Source: CALMEC01 sp964628685 (GTDB taxonomy: Bacteria > Actinomycetota > Thermoleophilia > Miltoncostaeales > Miltoncostaeaceae). Taken from it: a DNA stretch of 64,000 bases. The translations under genes and the position numbers were made by a program. Under the pieces are notes generated by a model. That model did not search any database and was not told the DNA's origin. It saw only the letters and a list, made by a program, of their open reading frames with translations. Positions 35,446 to 44,252 of this stretch are shown piece after piece. The stretch is from NCBI GenBank assembly GCA_964628685.1, contig CAZVNM010000006.1, forward strand, positions 1-64,000, in the 5' to 3' direction. Numbering within the stretch: position 1 is the stretch's first letter; each line of letters opens with the position of its first letter.

Positions 35446-36323
35446 GGCCGGCCGAACTTCTCCCGATAGCGCCGGTAGAAGGACGACTCGGGGAAAATCC
35501 CCAGGCGTACGGGCGCACCCATCAGGTCCATGGTGATCGCGCGACCCGGTCCGAGGGCGCCGATCCGCTTGCCGTCGGCGTAGATGTCGCAGTCGCCGAC
35601 GGTGCCGGAGTTTGTGACCGTGAAGGTCTCGTCACGCGCGAGCACCAGGGGTCGTGCGTCCAGGTGATGCGCCGCGAGGAACGAGATGACGTAGCAGCGC
35701 ACGCCCCACGAGACCGTCGGGCCGCCGACCGCCAGGTTGTAGGCGGTCGATCCCACCGGCGTCGAGCAGACCATGCCGTCGCAGCGCACGTTGGCCACCG
35801 GTTCGCCGTCCACCGCGAAGGACAGGTCGGCCAGGCGGGCGGTGTGGCCGCGAAGGAGGGCCAGGTCGTTGACCGCCGCCGACTCCCCCTCGGCCCATGT
35901 CGCACGAAGCGAGGGCAGCTCCAGGGTCACGTACTCACCGGCGAGCGCGCGCCGGACACCCGATTCGAGGTCCGCCGGCTCGATCGACGCCAGGAACCCC
36001 ACACGTCCGTAGTTGATGCCGATGACCGGGGCGCCGGTGCCCGCCTCGCGGGTGAGCGCACGCAGGATGCTGCCGTCACCGCCCAGCACCAAGATGAGGT
36101 CGCGTCCCCCCTCGTCCAGGGTCACGCCGTTGGCCCGCGTGTAGCCCTGCAGGATCTCGTGCTTGCGCGCCTCGCGCTCGGGCACCAAGAGCTCCACCCC
36201 GGCCGAGTCGAGCAGGGACAGGACCGCCGGCAGGACGTGGCCGGTGACCTCCGCCGTCTGATGGGTCAGGATCAGGACACGCTCGACCGGCGTCGACGCC
36301 TTCTCGACCGTGATGTCCTTCAT
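35442..36323 (-). CDS. nadK: NAD kinase
   Basis: A 293-residue enzyme making NADP+ from NAD+ and ATP or polyphosphate. LVLGGDGSILRALT is the diagnostic GGDGS loop, NYGRVGFLA follows, and the NAD-binding GMVCSTPVGSTAYNLAVGGP is intact. ACGGAGA lies seven bases before the chosen ATG; an in-frame codon six residues earlier is less likely. It couples with tlyA upstream and recN downstream by ATGA overlaps. Confidence 0.96.
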   Translation of the reverse strand: MKDITVEKASTPVERVLILTHQTAEVTGHVLPAVLSLLDSAGVELLVPEREARKHEILQGYTRANGVTLDEGGRDLILVLGGDGSILRALTREAGTGAPVIGINYGRVGFLASIEPADLESGVRRALAGEYVTLELPSLRATWAEGESAAVNDLALLRGHTARLADLSFAVDGEPVANVRCDGMVCSTPVGSTAYNLAVGGPTVSWGVRCYVISFLAAHHLDARPLVLARDETFTVTNSGTVGDCDIYADGKRIGALGPGRAITMDLMGAPVRLGIFPESSFYRRYREKFGRP

Positions 36324-37111
36324 GGCTTCTCCGTCACGCACGAGGCCTCCCCCTCGACATCGATCCCCCCGCCCACATCAGCGCCGTCACGCACCAGCAG
36401 GAAGAACTCACGATTGCCCTTGGGCCCGACGAGCCGGCTGGGCACCACCCCACAGACCACCCCACGCACCGCCGACACGGCGTGCGCGACCTGAATGATG
36501 GCATCCCGGTGGGCCGCCGGGTCGCGCACGACCCCGCCGGATCCCACACGCCCCCTCCCCACCTCGAACTGCGGCTTCACCAGAAGGAGCGCCCGGAACC
36601 CGTCGGCGAGGCAGCCGGCGACCGCCGGCCACACCGTGCCCACCGAGATGAACGCCAGGTCGCAGGTGACCAGGTCGGGCGCGTACGGGAGGTCCTGCGG
36701 GGTCAGGTGCCGCGCATTGGTGCGCTCCATGACCGTCACCCGCGGGTCGTTTCGCAGGTTCCACGCCAGCTGGCCGTACCCGACGTCCACGGCGATCACG
36801 CTGCGGGCGCCGTTCTGCAGGAGGCAGTCGGTGAACCCGCCGGTCGACGCGCCCAGGTCGAGCGCCATGGCACCGGTGACGTCGACGGCGAGGTCGGCCA
36901 GCGCCCCGGCCAGCTTCTCGCCGCCGCGGGACACGTAGGGCGGTGGGGCCTCCACCTCGATGCTGGCGTCCTCGTCGATCGCCGTGGACGGCTTGTCGGC
37001 GACGGCGCCGTTCACGCGCACGTGCCCGGCGACGACGGCGGCCTGTGCCCGCGCGCGAGAGGGGGCGAGCCCGCGCTCGACGAGGGCCTGATCCAAACGG
37101 GTACGGGCCAT
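36320..37111 (-). CDS. tlyA: TlyA-family 16S/23S rRNA 2'-O-methyltransferase
   Basis: A 263-residue protein: an N-terminal S4 RNA-binding domain (RLDQALVERGLAPSRARAQA ... GHVRVNG) and an FtsJ-like methyltransferase with the motif LDLGASTGGFTDCLLQNGA near residue 85 and the LVKPQFEVGR segment. Homologues methylate 16S and 23S rRNA riboses, which sets capreomycin/viomycin susceptibility in mycobacteria. The first ATG with family sequence (ARTRLDQALVERGL) is used; the longer frame is not supported. Confidence 0.94.
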   Translation of the reverse strand: MARTRLDQALVERGLAPSRARAQAAVVAGHVRVNGAVADKPSTAIDEDASIEVEAPPPYVSRGGEKLAGALADLAVDVTGAMALDLGASTGGFTDCLLQNGARSVIAVDVGYGQLAWNLRNDPRVTVMERTNARHLTPQDLPYAPDLVTCDLAFISVGTVWPAVAGCLADGFRALLLVKPQFEVGRGRVGSGGVVRDPAAHRDAIIQVAHAVSAVRGVVCGVVPSRLVGPKGNREFFLLVRDGADVGGGIDVEGEASCVTEKP

Positions 37112-37287
37112 GGCGGCGCCATCATGGCACGCGTCGCGCACGCCGGGTCGCGCCGTGTTCGCACACGGACGCACCGGGACGTCCGTTTGCGCGCGGTTCA
37201 CGTCCCCTCACGCCCTCCCCGGACGGACGGTTCCCATCCGACCGGTTCGGCCGGAGGACGCGGGCGACGACGCGGACGGGCAAGCGG

Positions 37288-38100
37288 TCAGCGCAGCGGG
37301 GTGACGCGCTTCAGGACGAGGCTCGAGCGCTCGCGGAAGTGCGCGACCCCGCCGAAGTCGAGCCACCGCTCGATCCGCACAGGCAGCCACCGTTCGCGTT
37401 CGAACCACACATGTTCGCGCCACGTGCCCGACAGCGACCCGCGGATCTCGTAGGTGGTGTCCACCGACAGCGTCGCGATCGGCGCGCCGTCCACCGTCAC
37501 CGTCGACTCCGCCACCTCGCCGGTGCCGGTGACCTCCGCGTTCACGTCGATCGGCCCGCTCGACACCGACATGCGGCACGCGAGCGACCCCCTCCCGCCG
37601 GCCTCGGCGACGAGCCACGCCGGGTCGCAGGTCATGTCGGCGGTGGGCCGAAAGGCTCCGACCCGCTGATGTTTCGTGTGCCCCGCGACCCGGAGGCCGC
37701 CGTTCGATCCGAGGCAGTACGAGGTCGTCTCGGTGTGCTGGTCCAGGAGGTTGAGCGACGTCGTGAAGCACGCCGGGCCGTCGTGGGTGATCGTGACGGT
37801 CATCGTCGTGGGATAGACGCGGTCCTCGGCCGGAAGCGGGCCCAAGCGGGCCGACTCGCTGCCGGTGGACGCGTACACGTAGACGCCGGGCTCGGGACGC
37901 GCGCCGGGGCCATCGCCCTCCCGATGCGACGAGGACGTGGCGGCACCGTCCTTGGTCCGGAAGTCGTCGACCGCCTCCCGCTCGGTCAGCGGGGACGCCT
38001 CGCGTGGCCAGACGAGGTAGGTCCCGACGCCCACGATCGCCAGGGCGACCGCGACGAGGACGACGACGACCCAGCGCGGCACCCCGGTCAACCCACCCAT
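37288..38100 (-). CDS. membrane-anchored extracytoplasmic protein of unknown function
   Basis: Not recognised. About 270 residues with one membrane helix near the N terminus (PRWVVVVLVAVALAIVGVGT), then an extracytoplasmic region. It is mostly beta-strand with four cysteines (in ACFTTS, SYCLGS, MTCDPA and LACRMS) that could form two disulfides, and ends in a strand-rich LPVRIERWLDFGG part. The start is uncertain: an in-frame GTG at 38193 would add 31 Arg/His-rich residues of low third-position GC, so I prefer the ATG. Neither has a clear ribosome site. It interrupts the nusB-tlyA spacing. Confidence 0.7.
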   Translation of the reverse strand: MGGLTGVPRWVVVVLVAVALAIVGVGTYLVWPREASPLTEREAVDDFRTKDGAATSSSHREGDGPGARPEPGVYVYASTGSESARLGPLPAEDRVYPTTMTVTITHDGPACFTTSLNLLDQHTETTSYCLGSNGGLRVAGHTKHQRVGAFRPTADMTCDPAWLVAEAGGRGSLACRMSVSSGPIDVNAEVTGTGEVAESTVTVDGAPIATLSVDTTYEIRGSLSGTWREHVWFERERWLPVRIERWLDFGGVAHFRERSSLVLKRVTPLR

Positions 38101-38370
38101 CCCACCGGCGTGATGGGCGGTCGCACCGGTCGGGCGGCCGGTCCGGGACGGACGATGGGCGATCTGTCGGGAGCCGGGGACGTGCTGAATCACCTCGCGG
38201 TCGAAGCCGTGCCGCGTGCTCGGGCACCTCGCACCACGCTACGAACCGGCGCCGCCCGCCGGGCGGGGATCGTCGGTGACCGACACCGGCGCCGCACGAC
38301 CGTGAATCTGCCGCCTTGATCGCAGCGGCGAGGTGCCGTCGCCACGCAACCGCCGACCCGCACCCGGGCG

Positions 38371-38631
38371 TCAGCCGGTCGGCGTCGCCCCGTCCCCGTG
38401 GCCGGCGTCCTCGCCCGGCTCGTCCTCGGCCACCACCGGGCCCCGTGCGGCCGTCTCCTCGATCTCGCGGATCACGCGCGGCAGCCGTTCGCTCACCTCC
38501 GCCGATGCCTCCTGCGCCTGTGCCGCCAGGTGCTCCAGCGTCTGCGGGTCGGCGTCGGCGTCGCGCAGGGCGGCCGTGAGGGCCTCCAGACGGCTCACCG
38601 CGCGGTTGAGGGCCTCGTGCTCGTCGCTCAT
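38371..38631 (-). CDS. small helical acidic protein in the xseB position
   Basis: An 86-residue protein: two or three amphipathic helices (ALNRAVSRLEALTAALRDAD and ASAEVSERLPRVIREIEETA) and an acidic, Gly-rich tail. Its place after nusB and before tlyA is where related genomes often carry xseA-xseB, and the helical hairpin with periodic Leu loosely resembles the exonuclease VII small subunit. The sequence match is weak and no xseA is nearby, so I do not assign the function. Its ATG overlaps the nusB stop by 4 bp. Confidence 0.75.
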   Translation of the reverse strand: MSDEHEALNRAVSRLEALTAALRDADADPQTLEHLAAQAQEASAEVSERLPRVIREIEETAARGPVVAEDEPGEDAGHGDGATPTG

Positions 38632-39035
38632 GCCGCGTTCCTCCCCCGTGCGATCGCCCCCAGCACCCCGTTGACGAACGCCCCGGCGTCGGCCTGGCAG
38701 TAGCGCTTGGCGAGCTGTACGGCCTCGTCGATCGCCACCGCCTCCGGGATGTCGTCACGATCGAGCATCTCGTGCGCGGCCACCCGCAGGATGCTCCGCT
38801 CGAGCGGCGCGATGCGCTCCACCGTCCAGCCCGATGCGGCCTCGTCGATGAGCGGGTCGATGCGACCGCGCCCCAGGCCGACGCCCTCCACCACCTCACG
38901 GGTGAAGTCGTTCAGCCCGAACCCGCGATCCCGTTCGAGGTTCTCGATGAGCTCGGCCATCGGCAGGCCCGTCACCTCGTGCTGGTAGAGCAGGAAGACG
39001 GCCTGGCGACGGGCGTCGCGGCGACTCTCGGACAT
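38628..39035 (-). CDS. nusB: transcription antitermination factor NusB
   Basis: A 135-residue all-helical RNA-binding protein: the start ESRRDARRQAVFLLYQHEVTG and the C-terminal RSILRVAAHEMLDRDDIPEAV ... AVQLAKRYCQADAGAFVNGVL match NusB throughout. With NusE it binds boxA and supports antitermination on rRNA operons. The ATG overlaps the accC stop (TGATG), and its own stop overlaps the next gene. Confidence 0.96.
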   Translation of the reverse strand: MSESRRDARRQAVFLLYQHEVTGLPMAELIENLERDRGFGLNDFTREVVEGVGLGRGRIDPLIDEAASGWTVERIAPLERSILRVAAHEMLDRDDIPEAVAIDEAVQLAKRYCQADAGAFVNGVLGAIARGRNAA

Positions 39036-40399
39036 CAGCCGCCCGGGGTCCGTGAGAGGGCCGGCAGCGCGTCGACGTGCTCCGGCAGGTACGAGGTCGT
39101 GTACCGGCCCGCCCCGAAGTCGCGCTCGGCCGCGATGTCGCGCAGAAGGCCGATGGTGGTGGACACACCGGCGATCTCGGTCTCGTCCAGTGCCCGCGCC
39201 ATGCGGGCGACGGTCTTGGCGCGATCGGGCGCCCACACGCAGAGCTTCGCGACCAGCGAGTCGTAGTACGGCGGCACGAACCCGCCCTCGCGGCAGTAGG
39301 TGTCCACACGGACCCCGGGGCCCTGCGCCATCCGGAACCGCTCCAGACGGCCCGCCGACGGCATGAAGTCGCGCGAAGGGTCCTCGGCGTTGATGCGGCA
39401 CTCGATGGCGGCGCCGTTGCACGGGGCGATGCCGGTCATGGTGAGCACCCCGCCCTGGGCGACCCGCAGCTGCTCGGCCACGAGGTCGAGCCCGGTGACG
39501 AGCTCGGTGACCGGGTGCTCCACCTGCAGCCGGGCGTTCAGCTCGAGGAAGTAGAAGTCGCCGTGCTTGTCGACGAGGAACTCCATGGTGCCGGCGCTCT
39601 TGTAGCCCCACACCTTGGCCGCGCGCAGACAGGCCTCGTGCATCCGCTCGCGCGTGGCGTCCGGCAGGTTGGGCGCCGGAGCCTCCTCCACGAGCTTCTG
39701 GTGACGACGTTGAATGGAGCACTCGCGGTCACCGGCCACGAGCACCCCGCCCAGCCCGTCGGCCAGGATCTGGACCTCGACGTGCCGAGCGCCCTCGACG
39801 AGCTTCTCGACGTAGAGCGACCCGTCCGAGAACGCGGCCTCGGCCTCGCGGTGTGCGACCTCGAAGGCTCCGGGCAGGTCCTCCTCGCGTTCGACGCGGC
39901 GCATGCCGCGTCCACCGCCGCCGGCGGCGGCCTTCAGAAGCACCGGATACCCGGCCTCCGCGGCCGCGGCGACCGCGTCCTCCACCGTCGCCACCGCGCC
40001 CTCCGACCCGGGGAGCACCGGCAGACCCGCCTCCTTGGCGGCGATCTTGGCGTCGACCTTGTCGCCCATGCGGCTCATCACGTCGGGCGACGGCCCGACG
40101 AAGGTGATGCCGTTGGCTGCGCAGGCGCGGGCGAACTCGGGGTTCTCGGACAGGAAGCCGTACCCGGGGTGCACCGCGTCGCACCCGGTCACCTCGGCGG
40201 CCCCGATGACGTTGGCGATGACCAGATACGACTCACCGGCGGGCGGCGGGCCCACGCACACCGCCTCGTCCGCGAGCTCCACGGCCAGTGAGTCGACGTC
40301 CGCGGTGGAGTAGATGGCCACCGTCGGGATGCCCATCTCCTGTGCGGTGCGGATCACCCGGACGGCGATCTCGCCCCGGTTCGCGACGAGCAGCTTCAC
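39035..40399 (-). CDS. accC: biotin carboxylase (acetyl-CoA carboxylase subunit)
   Basis: A 454-residue ATP-grasp enzyme that carboxylates biotin on the carrier protein. It has KLLVANRGEIAVRVIRTAQEMG at the N terminus, the glycine-rich KAAAGGGGRGMRRV loop near 160, the EAPAPNLPD and MEFLVDKHGDFYFLELNARL active-site segments, and ECRINAEDPSRDFMPSAG at the start of the C-terminal part. It sits directly after the gene for its presumed carrier (ATGA overlap). The carboxyltransferase AccAD/AccD is not in the window. Confidence 0.96.
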   Translation of the reverse strand: MKLLVANRGEIAVRVIRTAQEMGIPTVAIYSTADVDSLAVELADEAVCVGPPPAGESYLVIANVIGAAEVTGCDAVHPGYGFLSENPEFARACAANGITFVGPSPDVMSRMGDKVDAKIAAKEAGLPVLPGSEGAVATVEDAVAAAAEAGYPVLLKAAAGGGGRGMRRVEREEDLPGAFEVAHREAEAAFSDGSLYVEKLVEGARHVEVQILADGLGGVLVAGDRECSIQRRHQKLVEEAPAPNLPDATRERMHEACLRAAKVWGYKSAGTMEFLVDKHGDFYFLELNARLQVEHPVTELVTGLDLVAEQLRVAQGGVLTMTGIAPCNGAAIECRINAEDPSRDFMPSAGRLERFRMAQGPGVRVDTYCREGGFVPPYYDSLVAKLCVWAPDRAKTVARMARALDETEIAGVSTTIGLLRDIAAERDFGAGRYTTSYLPEHVDALPALSRTPGG

Positions 40400-42153
40400 G
40401 GCTCGAGCGTGAACAGCAGGGTGCCGTACTCGACGGGCTCGGCGTTCTGCACGTCGATGGAGCGCACCACGCCGTCGGTGTCGGCGGTGATCTCGTTGAA
40501 GATCTTCATGGCCTCGATGATGCAGAGCGTCTGGCCCGCCGACACGCGGTCGCCGACCTTGACGAAGGCATCCGCATCCGGCGACGGTGCGGCGTAGAAG
40601 GTGCCGACGATGGGGCTCTCCACGCGCACCAGTCCCGCGGCGGTCGGCGTCGGCCCCGCCGGCGTCTCGGCCGGTGCGGCGGCCGCCATCGCGGGCACCA
40701 TCGGCACGGCTCCGGTGCGCCGCACCGTCACGCGTGCGCCGCCCACCTCGACGGTCACCTCGGCCTGCGACGAAGCCTCCACCACATCCACCAGCGTCTC
40801 GATCAGGGTCCGGTCCACACCCACCTGCATCACCCCCGCGGTCGTCTCGCCCACAAGTGAATCACGACGCTCGAAGAGCGCCTCGGCGGCCTGTGGGAAC
40901 ATCACCCACAGGAGCTTGTCCTCCTCGGACAGCCGCGACGGCGCGGCGTCCAGGTCGGCCTCGGTCGCCGGGTCGAGCGGCGGTGCCGCATCGGCGGCCG
41001 TCGCGACCTCGGCCGAGACCTCTCCGCGCAGACGCCCGAAGCGTCCACGCACCGCGCCGACGAGCGTCGGATCGATCGACGTCCAGCGCGCGCCCTCGGC
41101 CACATGCTGGACGGCCTGTCCCACCACGGCCTCGCCCAGCGGATGCACAAGCGTCAGGTTGCCGGTCTCGGCCGCCACCCGGTCGACCTCGTCCACGAGC
41201 TCCAGCCGGCGGTCGACGAGGCCCAGACGCACCAGGCGCGAGTAGGCACCGGCCGCCAGGTCCACGGGAAGCCCGAGCACCGGCCCGGATTCGGCCACCT
41301 GCGCCTGCCGCAGACGGTCGGACGGCACGAGCGACCAGATCATCCCGGCGATCTCCTGCACCACCGCTCGGTCGCTGGTGATGTCGCGGCCGCTGCCCTC
41401 GAGCGCCGCGCGCAGCGTCTCGACCGACGGTCGCGTGGCGGCCATCGCCGCGGCCCCGATGGCCGCCTGCACCGCCGCCGCCCCCGCCGCGACACCCGCC
41501 ACGGTCGCCACCGGCGCCACGGCACCCGGCCCCACGAGGCAGAGCTCCACCGGCAGGCCGCTCGCCTCCGCGATCTGGGGGACGAGGGTCGCGAGCACCG
41601 CGGGCGGCAGGTGCCCCGCCCGGTCCACGACGCACACCGCCGTCGCGCCGGGGAGCCCCGCGATGGCCCGGGCCTCGTCAAGCCAGCGCTGGTCGTCGGG
41701 CTCCGGCGCCGGCCCCAAGACGAGCGTGGGCACCAGCTCGGCACCGCGCGACGCCGTCTCCTCGGCCATGGGGCGCAGGGCGTCCACATCGTTGAGCGCA
41801 TCCACCAGGCGCACGCGACGCACGCCGCTCTCGCACGCACCGGCCACGAGACGCCGCCCGAGCTCCGCGCTTGCGGGACGCGACCCGAACAGGGTCCCGG
41901 CCGAGACGACGATGCCCACGGGCACCGGCCCGGCGGCGCGCACGATCGCGCGCAGACGCTCCCACGGGCTCTCCAGCCGCCCCTCGATGGCCCCGCGCGC
42001 GCTGAACGAGTCGAGCGCCTCCAGCGCAACCGCGCCGGACTCCGCCAGCCGCTCGGTGACCCCCGCGATCTCCTGCGTGTCGATGCCGGACGCCCACGGG
42101 TGGGCGGCCAGATCCCGCAGCGTGGTGTCGACGTAGCGGACCGGCTCGCTCAT
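40396..42153 (-). CDS. hybrid protein: degenerate OadA/pyruvate-carboxylase-type CT domain + AccB-type biotin carrier
   Basis: A 585-residue protein occupying the accB position. Residues ~5-270 form an HMGL-like barrel (VDTTLRD at 8-14, WERLRA), and ~280-430 match the PYC_OADA conserved region. After a linker comes an AccB-like part (about 445-585) with SPIVGTFYAAPSPD and biotinylation motif EAMK, Lys550. In the barrel the usual metal-binding HTHD is ELCLVGPG (203-210), the carbamylated lysine of KDMAG is Arg178 (VDRAG), and the catalytic threonine before QPS appears to be Ala. The barrel is therefore probably not a working carboxyltransferase. Likely role: biotin carrier of acetyl- or acyl-CoA carboxylase. 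Confidence 0.85.
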   Translation of the reverse strand: MSEPVRYVDTTLRDLAAHPWASGIDTQEIAGVTERLAESGAVALEALDSFSARGAIEGRLESPWERLRAIVRAAGPVPVGIVVSAGTLFGSRPASAELGRRLVAGACESGVRRVRLVDALNDVDALRPMAEETASRGAELVPTLVLGPAPEPDDQRWLDEARAIAGLPGATAVCVVDRAGHLPPAVLATLVPQIAEASGLPVELCLVGPGAVAPVATVAGVAAGAAAVQAAIGAAAMAATRPSVETLRAALEGSGRDITSDRAVVQEIAGMIWSLVPSDRLRQAQVAESGPVLGLPVDLAAGAYSRLVRLGLVDRRLELVDEVDRVAAETGNLTLVHPLGEAVVGQAVQHVAEGARWTSIDPTLVGAVRGRFGRLRGEVSAEVATAADAAPPLDPATEADLDAAPSRLSEEDKLLWVMFPQAAEALFERRDSLVGETTAGVMQVGVDRTLIETLVDVVEASSQAEVTVEVGGARVTVRRTGAVPMVPAMAAAAPAETPAGPTPTAAGLVRVESPIVGTFYAAPSPDADAFVKVGDRVSAGQTLCIIEAMKIFNEITADTDGVVRSIDVQNAEPVEYGTLLFTLEP

Positions 42154-42704
42154 ACCCGGCTCACGTACTGGCGGGTGCGCGTGTCGATCTTCAGCCGGTC
42201 ACCCTCGTTGACGAAGAGCGGCACGTTGACGGTGGCCCCGGTCTCGAGCTCCGCCGGCTTGGTGACGTTGGAGACGGTGTCGCCCTTGGCACCGGGGTCG
42301 GTGCGCGAGACGGTGAGCTCGACCGCGATGGGAAGCTCCACGCGAAACGGCGCGTCGCGGATGATGAGCACCTGCACCTCGGTGTTGGGTGCCAGCAGGT
42401 CCACGTTCTCGACGCCGTCGGCCGGGAAGGTGATCTGCTCGTAGGTCGCGTTGTCCATCAGCACCAGGTCGGTGCCGTCCTGGTAGAGGAACTGCATGTT
42501 GGTGGACTGGGTCGTCACGCGGGTGAGCTTCTCGCCGGCGCGGAACGTCTTGTCCATCGTGTTGCCGTTGGCGAGGTTCTTCAGCTTGGTGCGGACGAAC
42601 GCGCCGCCCTTGCCCGGCTTGACGTGCTGGAACTCGGTGACGGTCCACAGCTGACCGTCCAGGTCGATGACGTAGCCGTTCTTCAGATCGTTGGTCGAAA
42701 TCAC
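42150..42704 (-). CDS. efp: elongation factor P
   Basis: A 184-residue three-domain tRNA mimic that rescues ribosomes stalled at polyproline. MISTNDLKNGYVIDLDGQLW opens domain I, and the tip loop HVKPGKGGAF carries the lysine at the modifiable position. The C-terminal signature region GDTVSNVTKPAELETGATVNVPLFVNEGD is intact. No modification genes (epmA/B, ymfI) are adjacent. Polyproline-rich proteins such as PilB in this window are plausible clients. Confidence 0.97.
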   Translation of the reverse strand: MISTNDLKNGYVIDLDGQLWTVTEFQHVKPGKGGAFVRTKLKNLANGNTMDKTFRAGEKLTRVTTQSTNMQFLYQDGTDLVLMDNATYEQITFPADGVENVDLLAPNTEVQVLIIRDAPFRVELPIAVELTVSRTDPGAKGDTVSNVTKPAELETGATVNVPLFVNEGDRLKIDTRTRQYVSRV

Positions 42705-42732
42705 ACGCCCTCCAAGCGCTCGCTCAAACGGC

Positions 42733-43815
42733 TCAGCAATCTACCGTGAGCCGGTCCTTCGTGAACTCTGTCAGCACCCGCCGCCCCTCATCGGTCACCA
42801 CGCACAGGTCCTCGATGCGACAGCCGCCGAGGTCGGGAAGATAGACACCCGGCTCGATGGTGATGGTCATGCCGGGTTGCAGCACGTCCTGGCTGCCCGG
42901 CCGGGCCGTGGGTCCCTCGTGGATGTCCATGCCCACGCCGTGACCCAGTCCGTGGCCGAACGCCTCCCCTAGGCCGGCGGCGGCGATGTGGTCGCGGGCG
43001 ACGGTGTCGAGCTCCCCGCCGGTGATCCCCGGGCGCACGGCGTCCAGCGCCAGAAGCTGCGCCTCCAGGCACACGTCGTAGGCGTGCAGGAGCCGCTCGG
43101 AGGGTGTGCCGGTGGCAAACGTGCGCGTGCAGTCGGACATGTAGCCGTCCAGGTCGGCGCCCAGATCGACGGTGACGAGGGTGTCGGTGGGGATCGGCAC
43201 GTCGGCGGGCACCGCGTGCGGCATGGCGCCGCGCTCACCCGAGGCGACGATCATGTCGAAGCTGAGGCCGCTCGCCCCGCCGGCGCGCATGACACCCTCG
43301 AGCTCCCAGGCCACCTGACGCTCGGTGCGCCCGCGAAAGACGCCGTCGGCGCAGGCCGCATAGGCCAGGTCGGCGATGCGCGACGCCTCGGCGATGGCCG
43401 CGACCTCGTCGGGGTCCTTCACCAGGCGCGCCCCCTCGACAACGCCGGTGGTCGCCACCAGATCCAGATCCTCCAGGGCGGCGGCGAGGGCCGCGTGCCG
43501 CGCGACGGTCATCTCGGCGGCCTCGAACCCGACCCGCCGGCCCGGCGCCATCTCACGCGCAACCTCGCCCAGCTTCTCGGTCATGTCGCGCCCCGCCTGC
43601 ACCACCTCGACGCCCGCGGTCTGCCGGGCGGCGACGTTCACGTAGCGGAAGTCGGTGAGGAGCACGCGCCGCTGCGGTCCGATGAGGAGCGCGCCGTTGG
43701 AGCCGCGGAACCCGCACAGGTAGCGCACGTTCACGAGGTTGGTGACGAGGAGCGCCTCCACCTCCAGCTCGGCCAGCGCGGCGCTCACCGCGTCCTGACG
43801 TGCCTCGTGCCTCAT
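42733..43815 (-). CDS. pepQ: M24 Xaa-Pro aminopeptidase/dipeptidase
   Basis: A 360-residue pita-bread metallopeptidase. The N-terminal creatinase-like domain has LLVTNLVNVRYLCGFRGSNG. Metal ligands are Asp and Asp in TVDLGADLDGYMSDCTRTF, His in GHGLGHGVGMDIHE, and two Glu in TIEPGVYLP and RIEDLCVV. It cleaves N-terminal or dipeptide bonds before proline. The placement between aroQ and efp is widely conserved in Gram-positive bacteria. Its start overlaps aroQ by 4 bp, and the next gene, efp, follows after 28 bp. Confidence 0.94.
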   Translation of the reverse strand: MRHEARQDAVSAALAELEVEALLVTNLVNVRYLCGFRGSNGALLIGPQRRVLLTDFRYVNVAARQTAGVEVVQAGRDMTEKLGEVAREMAPGRRVGFEAAEMTVARHAALAAALEDLDLVATTGVVEGARLVKDPDEVAAIAEASRIADLAYAACADGVFRGRTERQVAWELEGVMRAGGASGLSFDMIVASGERGAMPHAVPADVPIPTDTLVTVDLGADLDGYMSDCTRTFATGTPSERLLHAYDVCLEAQLLALDAVRPGITGGELDTVARDHIAAAGLGEAFGHGLGHGVGMDIHEGPTARPGSQDVLQPGMTITIEPGVYLPDLGGCRIEDLCVVTDEGRRVLTEFTKDRLTVDC

Positions 43816-44252
43816 GCCGTTCGCTCCGCCAGGAAGTCCAGGGCGTCGCGGTAGCCGTCGGGTCCCTTCCCCCACACGGCGAACGCGGCGATGTCGCGGA
43901 TGACCGAGATGCGCCGGTGCGGCTCGCGCGCCTCCACGTCCGACAGGTGCACCTCGCAGACGGGCGCGCCCACGAGCTCGAGCGCGTCGCGGATGGACCA
44001 CTGGTAGTGCGTCCAGGCGCCGGGGTTCACCACCACGCCGTCCACGGCGCCCACCAAGCCGTGGCAGTGCTCCAGGAAGGCGCCCTCGTGGTTGGTCTGG
44101 AACGTCGCGACCGCCATGCCGCGCTCCTCTCCCCATCCGCGCACCATGGACTCGAGCTCCGGCAGCGTGACGGTGCCGTAGTGCGCCGCGGGACGCCGTC
44201 CCAGCATGTTGAGGTTGGGGCCGTGCAGCAGGGCGACGTGGCGCGTGCTCAC
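43812..44252 (-). CDS. aroQ: type II 3-dehydroquinate dehydratase
   Basis: A 146-residue enzyme of the shikimate pathway (3-dehydroquinate to 3-dehydroshikimate). LHGPNLNMLGRRP, the catalytic tyrosine in HYGTVTL, FQTNHEGAFLEHCH, the catalytic His in NPGAWTHYQWSIRDAL and EVHLSDVEAREPHRR are all present. It assembles as a dodecamer in the family. Coupled by ATGA overlaps to aroB and pepQ. Confidence 0.96.
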   Translation of the reverse strand: MSTRHVALLHGPNLNMLGRRPAAHYGTVTLPELESMVRGWGEERGMAVATFQTNHEGAFLEHCHGLVGAVDGVVVNPGAWTHYQWSIRDALELVGAPVCEVHLSDVEAREPHRRISVIRDIAAFAVWGKGPDGYRDALDFLAERTA

